A stretch of 9,097 nucleotides of DNA from Peptostreptococcaceae bacterium (GTDB taxonomy: Bacteria; Bacillota_A; Clostridia; Peptostreptococcales; Anaerovoracaceae), in the NCBI GenBank assembly GCA_016650135.1, contig JAENWH010000056.1, positions 1 to 9,097 on the forward strand, given 5' to 3'. The position numbers and the translations under genes are program-made. Shown here piece after piece: positions 7,766-9,097 of the stretch; position 1 is the first letter of the stretch, and each line of letters starts with the position of its first letter. A model generated the notes under the pieces. That model searched no databases. It was not told where the DNA came from and worked only from the letters and a program-made list of their open reading frames with translations.

Positions 7766-7795
7766 ACTATACTATTATGTACTGTAGTAGGTCAA
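7766..7795 (-). promoter_or_regulatory. Candidate sigma-70-type promoter of the transporter operon
   Basis: On the minus strand, TTGACC (7795-7790) and TATAGT (7771-7766) are separated by 18 bases, a good -35/-10 pair. A start near 7759 would give a leader of about 55 bases before the ATG at 7704. A short palindrome TGCTGAGCA (7758-7766) overlaps the expected start point and could be an operator half, but it is too short to argue from. TACTA and TAGTA face each other within the spacer region. No riboswitch-like structure is apparent in the leader. Confidence 0.5.
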
Positions 7796-7872
7796 CGTAA
7801 TTTCTGACTTTACAGGACAAACTGATGGCTTCGAGAATCAGCTTAAAAGCAAATGACTTCAAAAAAATAGGC

Positions 7873-8622
7873 TCATCCGCATTTCAGGTGGTCAATAGGG
7901 GGTAGAAGGTATTCCGAACAGTTTCTGAAGAGCTTGTCCTTAACCTCCTGTTTGACCTTGTAGGGTAGGAAAGCATACTGGATCCTTCTTTCCAAATCCA
8001 GAAACTGCTCTTCAGTTAAAGATTCCATTTTCTTTTTAAAATGCAACAATTCTGTATTCTTGCCGTAGAACCCCCACCAGCGCCCGACATTCTGAAACTC
8101 TAAAGGGACTACGTGCTGGTGTTCATTCGCCTTGCCCTTTTCTTTACCGATATACCATGCAAGGTAACAAACCAACCCATGTTTGGACTTTCGTACACTG
8201 TCAGCTACTATCCCAGCTTTTCGATGCTTCTCTATTGCAGACAGCTTTTCTTCAAAGTGTATTGATCAAGAGTGTGTATCCACTTCCCTAAAAATTCGAC
8301 CAAGATACAAGCGCCCACTCCCTCAGCGTACTGAGAGGAATAGGAAAACTTGTAATTATGATCAGATGGAAATGGGGAGCCCCCCTTCTCTGGAATTCCA
8401 GTTTCCAAGAAAAGGCGATCTTTCCGTAATCCGCCCCGAATCTTTTCAACCTTTTTGCAAAGGCATCAAATTGGGTTTTCAACACAATTCCATCTTTTGG
8501 ATAGATTGCAGGATACGTAAGAGTCAATTCTCTAATGGTATCTACTGGTATCATTTCCCCCGGTAGAAGCACTCGAAGCGAATCTCCACGGTGAACACTT
8601 TGGGATATCGGATTTCTGTCAT
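7873..8622 (-). pseudogene. HUH-type rolling-circle replication initiator (Rep), degraded
   Basis: Three fragments in different frames rebuild one Rep protein of about 245-250 residues. It starts MTEIRYPKVFTVEIRF at ATG 8622-8620, with AAGG 9 bases upstream. A run of five G (8557-8561, minus sense) needs one more base to pass into the frame reading GEMIPVDTIRELTLTYPAIY. That frame carries KLEFQRRGAPHFHLI, in which HFH is the HUH metal-binding motif. A run of five T (8290-8294) needs one base fewer to pass into REVDTHS, where a TGA stop (8268-8266) follows. Beyond the stop comes CYLAWYIGKEKGK, a Y-x3-Y-x2-K motif that would hold the nicking tyrosine, then VPLEFQNVGRWWG, which resembles plasmid and filamentous-phage Rep proteins. 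All core motifs survive, but three lesions make it inactive unless they are sequencing errors. It points to an integrated plasmid or single-stranded-DNA phage remnant. Confidence 0.75.
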
Positions 8623-8623
8623 A

Positions 8624-8824
8624 TCAACAAACCTTGCCAGTGAAATCACCCGTCTTTCTGCAGATGACCTTGATGCACCGCCACCCGTTCAACTGGGCCC
8701 TGAGTTCCATCAGCTTCCTGCAGCACTTTGCATGGTAGTTTGAACTTCCCATGTGCGTTCTGGAGAGGCGGGTACGGATTGTGCCACATTCCTTGATATT
8801 TTCATCGTCATTTCGTTTTCCCAC
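8624..8824 (-). CDS. Possible small protein upstream of rep (doubtful)
   Basis: An open frame of 66 codons starting with GTG ends in TGA at 8626-8624, one base before the ATG of the rep pseudogene. Such tight spacing suggests translational coupling and is the main argument for it. The second half (about residues 33-66) is rich in Lys, Arg and Cys. I do not recognise the protein. The GTG has no well-spaced ribosome binding site, and an overlapping frame with an ATG near 8812 (33 codons, ending at 8710) is equally plausible, so the true gene could be a frameshifted composite of both. It may simply be decayed DNA of the same element. Confidence 0.25.
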   Translation of the reverse strand: MGKRNDDENIKECGTIRTRLSRTHMGSSNYHAKCCRKLMELRAQLNGWRCIKVICRKTGDFTGKVC

Positions 8825-8849
8825 ACCCCTAGCCCCAGACAGGAATTGC

Positions 8850-8878
8850 TTGAATTCATATCATAAAAGCGATATGAT
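8850..8878 (+). promoter_or_regulatory. Candidate promoter of the antitoxin gene
   Basis: TTGAAT (8850-8855) and TATGAT (8873-8878) are 17 bases apart, the optimal spacing for a sigma-70-type promoter. A start near 8885 gives a leader of about 17 bases carrying GGAGG (8889-8893) before the ATG at 8902. Confidence 0.6.
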
Positions 8879-8880
8879 AT
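8858..8880. promoter_or_regulatory. Inverted repeat overlapping the -10 box, likely antitoxin operator
   Basis: ATATCAT (8858-8864) and ATGATAT (8874-8880) form perfect 7-base arms around 9 bases. The right arm lies over the -10 box and the left arm lies in the spacer. Phd/YefM antitoxins are known to repress their own operons by binding palindromes at the promoter, so this is the natural candidate site. Binding itself is inferred. Confidence 0.5.
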
Positions 8881-8901
8881 TGATATATGGAGGTTTCGCA
8901 T

Positions 8902-9097
8902 ATGCCAACCATTCGACCAAGTGCCGACCTGAGGAACAAATACAATGAGATTTCCGAATCCTGTCATCAATATCCTGAACCGGTGTTCATCACCAAAAAC
9001 GGACATGGAGATCTTGTGGTGATGAGCATTGAAACCTACGAGATGCTCACCGGCAGAATAGAGCTGTACAATCTTCTTGACGAAGGATTGAGATCAA
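8902..9097 (+). CDS. Phd/YefM-like type II antitoxin (partial, runs off the window)
   Basis: The first 65 residues of an antitoxin are present; the frame is open to the last base of the window. It reads MPTIRPSADLRNKYNEISE, then EPVFITKNGHGDLVVMS and IETYEMLTGRIELYNLL. The order of an N-terminal R-x-S-DLR-x-x-Y-x-E-I element, the EPV-x-IT-K-NG core and a VVMS-x-E-x-Y segment is characteristic of the Phd/YefM DNA-binding fold. Full-length members are usually 80-95 residues, so only the toxin-binding tail should be missing. The ATG has GGAGG 8 bases upstream. A toxin gene, often of the RelE/ParE or Doc type, is expected just downstream, outside the window. Antitoxins of this sort bind and neutralise the partner toxin and repress their own promoter; they are common on plasmids and mobile elements, in keeping with the neighbouring rep remnant. 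Confidence 0.88.
   Translation, partial: MPTIRPSADLRNKYNEISESCHQYPEPVFITKNGHGDLVVMSIETYEMLTGRIELYNLLDEGLRS

Noticed and set aside
7746..7861. TGAAGTCA and TGACTTCA facing each other in the region before the binding-protein gene, as ends of a small inserted element.
   Set aside because: Only 8 bases match, flanking A/T runs account for the apparent extension, and no target duplication is visible.
711..8168. GTTACCTT at 711-718 and its reverse complement at 8161-8168, as terminal repeats bounding the operon as one mobile unit.
   Set aside because: The match is only 8 bases, lies inside the M20 stop region on one side and inside the rep pseudogene on the other, and has no supporting duplication.
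8183..8566. Plus-strand open frame of 127 codons.
   Set aside because: It lies antisense to the rep pseudogene, whose translation carries recognisable HUH and Rep motifs; the plus-strand protein shows no motif and has no ribosome binding site of note.
8710..9006. Minus-strand open frame of 98 codons over the antitoxin.
   Set aside because: It runs through the antitoxin promoter and coding start in antisense; the plus-strand antitoxin has family motifs, a ribosome binding site and a promoter.

Overview
The window holds one intact five-gene peptide-type ABC importer plus a metallopeptidase gene, all on the minus strand (7704 down to 717), with remains of mobile or plasmid DNA on both sides. 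I found no convincing new biological system. The interest lies in the layout, in how the flanks have decayed, and in a few small sequence features.

Organism: the operon is AT-rich, uses strong AGGAGG-type ribosome binding sites, includes TTG starts, and encodes a lipoprotein solute-binding protein. This suggests a low-GC anaerobe of the Bacillota/Clostridia type, or a spirochaete-like host. The sequence alone does not settle this. The flanks are visibly richer in GC: hand counts of 60-base rows gave 45-57% in the flanks, against 27% in rows from the DppB and DppF genes and about 42% in rows from the M20 and solute-binding-protein genes.

Layout from left to right. 1-375: 3' part of an IS630-type transposase, broken by a frameshift and an in-frame stop and truncated. 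376-716: no recognisable gene, with a hairpin at 679-703 just past the end of the operon. 717-1979: M20 family peptidase/deacylase. 2046-3038 and 3041-4042: the two ATPases (DppF-like and DppD-like). 4106-5020 and 5021-5980: the two permeases (DppC-like and DppB-like). 6008-6035: a 12-bp hairpin between binding protein and permease. 6061-7704: lipoprotein solute-binding protein, with a candidate promoter at 7766-7795. 7873-8622: a HUH-type replication initiator (Rep) pseudogene with two homopolymer frameshifts and a stop. 8624-8824: a doubtful small ORF just upstream of it. 8850-8880: promoter with overlapping inverted repeat, driving a Phd/YefM-like antitoxin gene (8902 to the window edge) on the plus strand.

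How the genes fit together: transcription would start near 7759 and run binding protein, DppB, DppC, DppD, DppF, M20 peptidase. The lipoprotein captures an oligopeptide or similar solute outside the membrane, DppB/DppC form the channel, DppD/DppF hydrolyse ATP, and the cytoplasmic M20 enzyme probably trims or deacylates what is imported. The substrate cannot be read from the sequence. The hairpin after the binding-protein gene is well placed to keep that message more abundant than the permease message.
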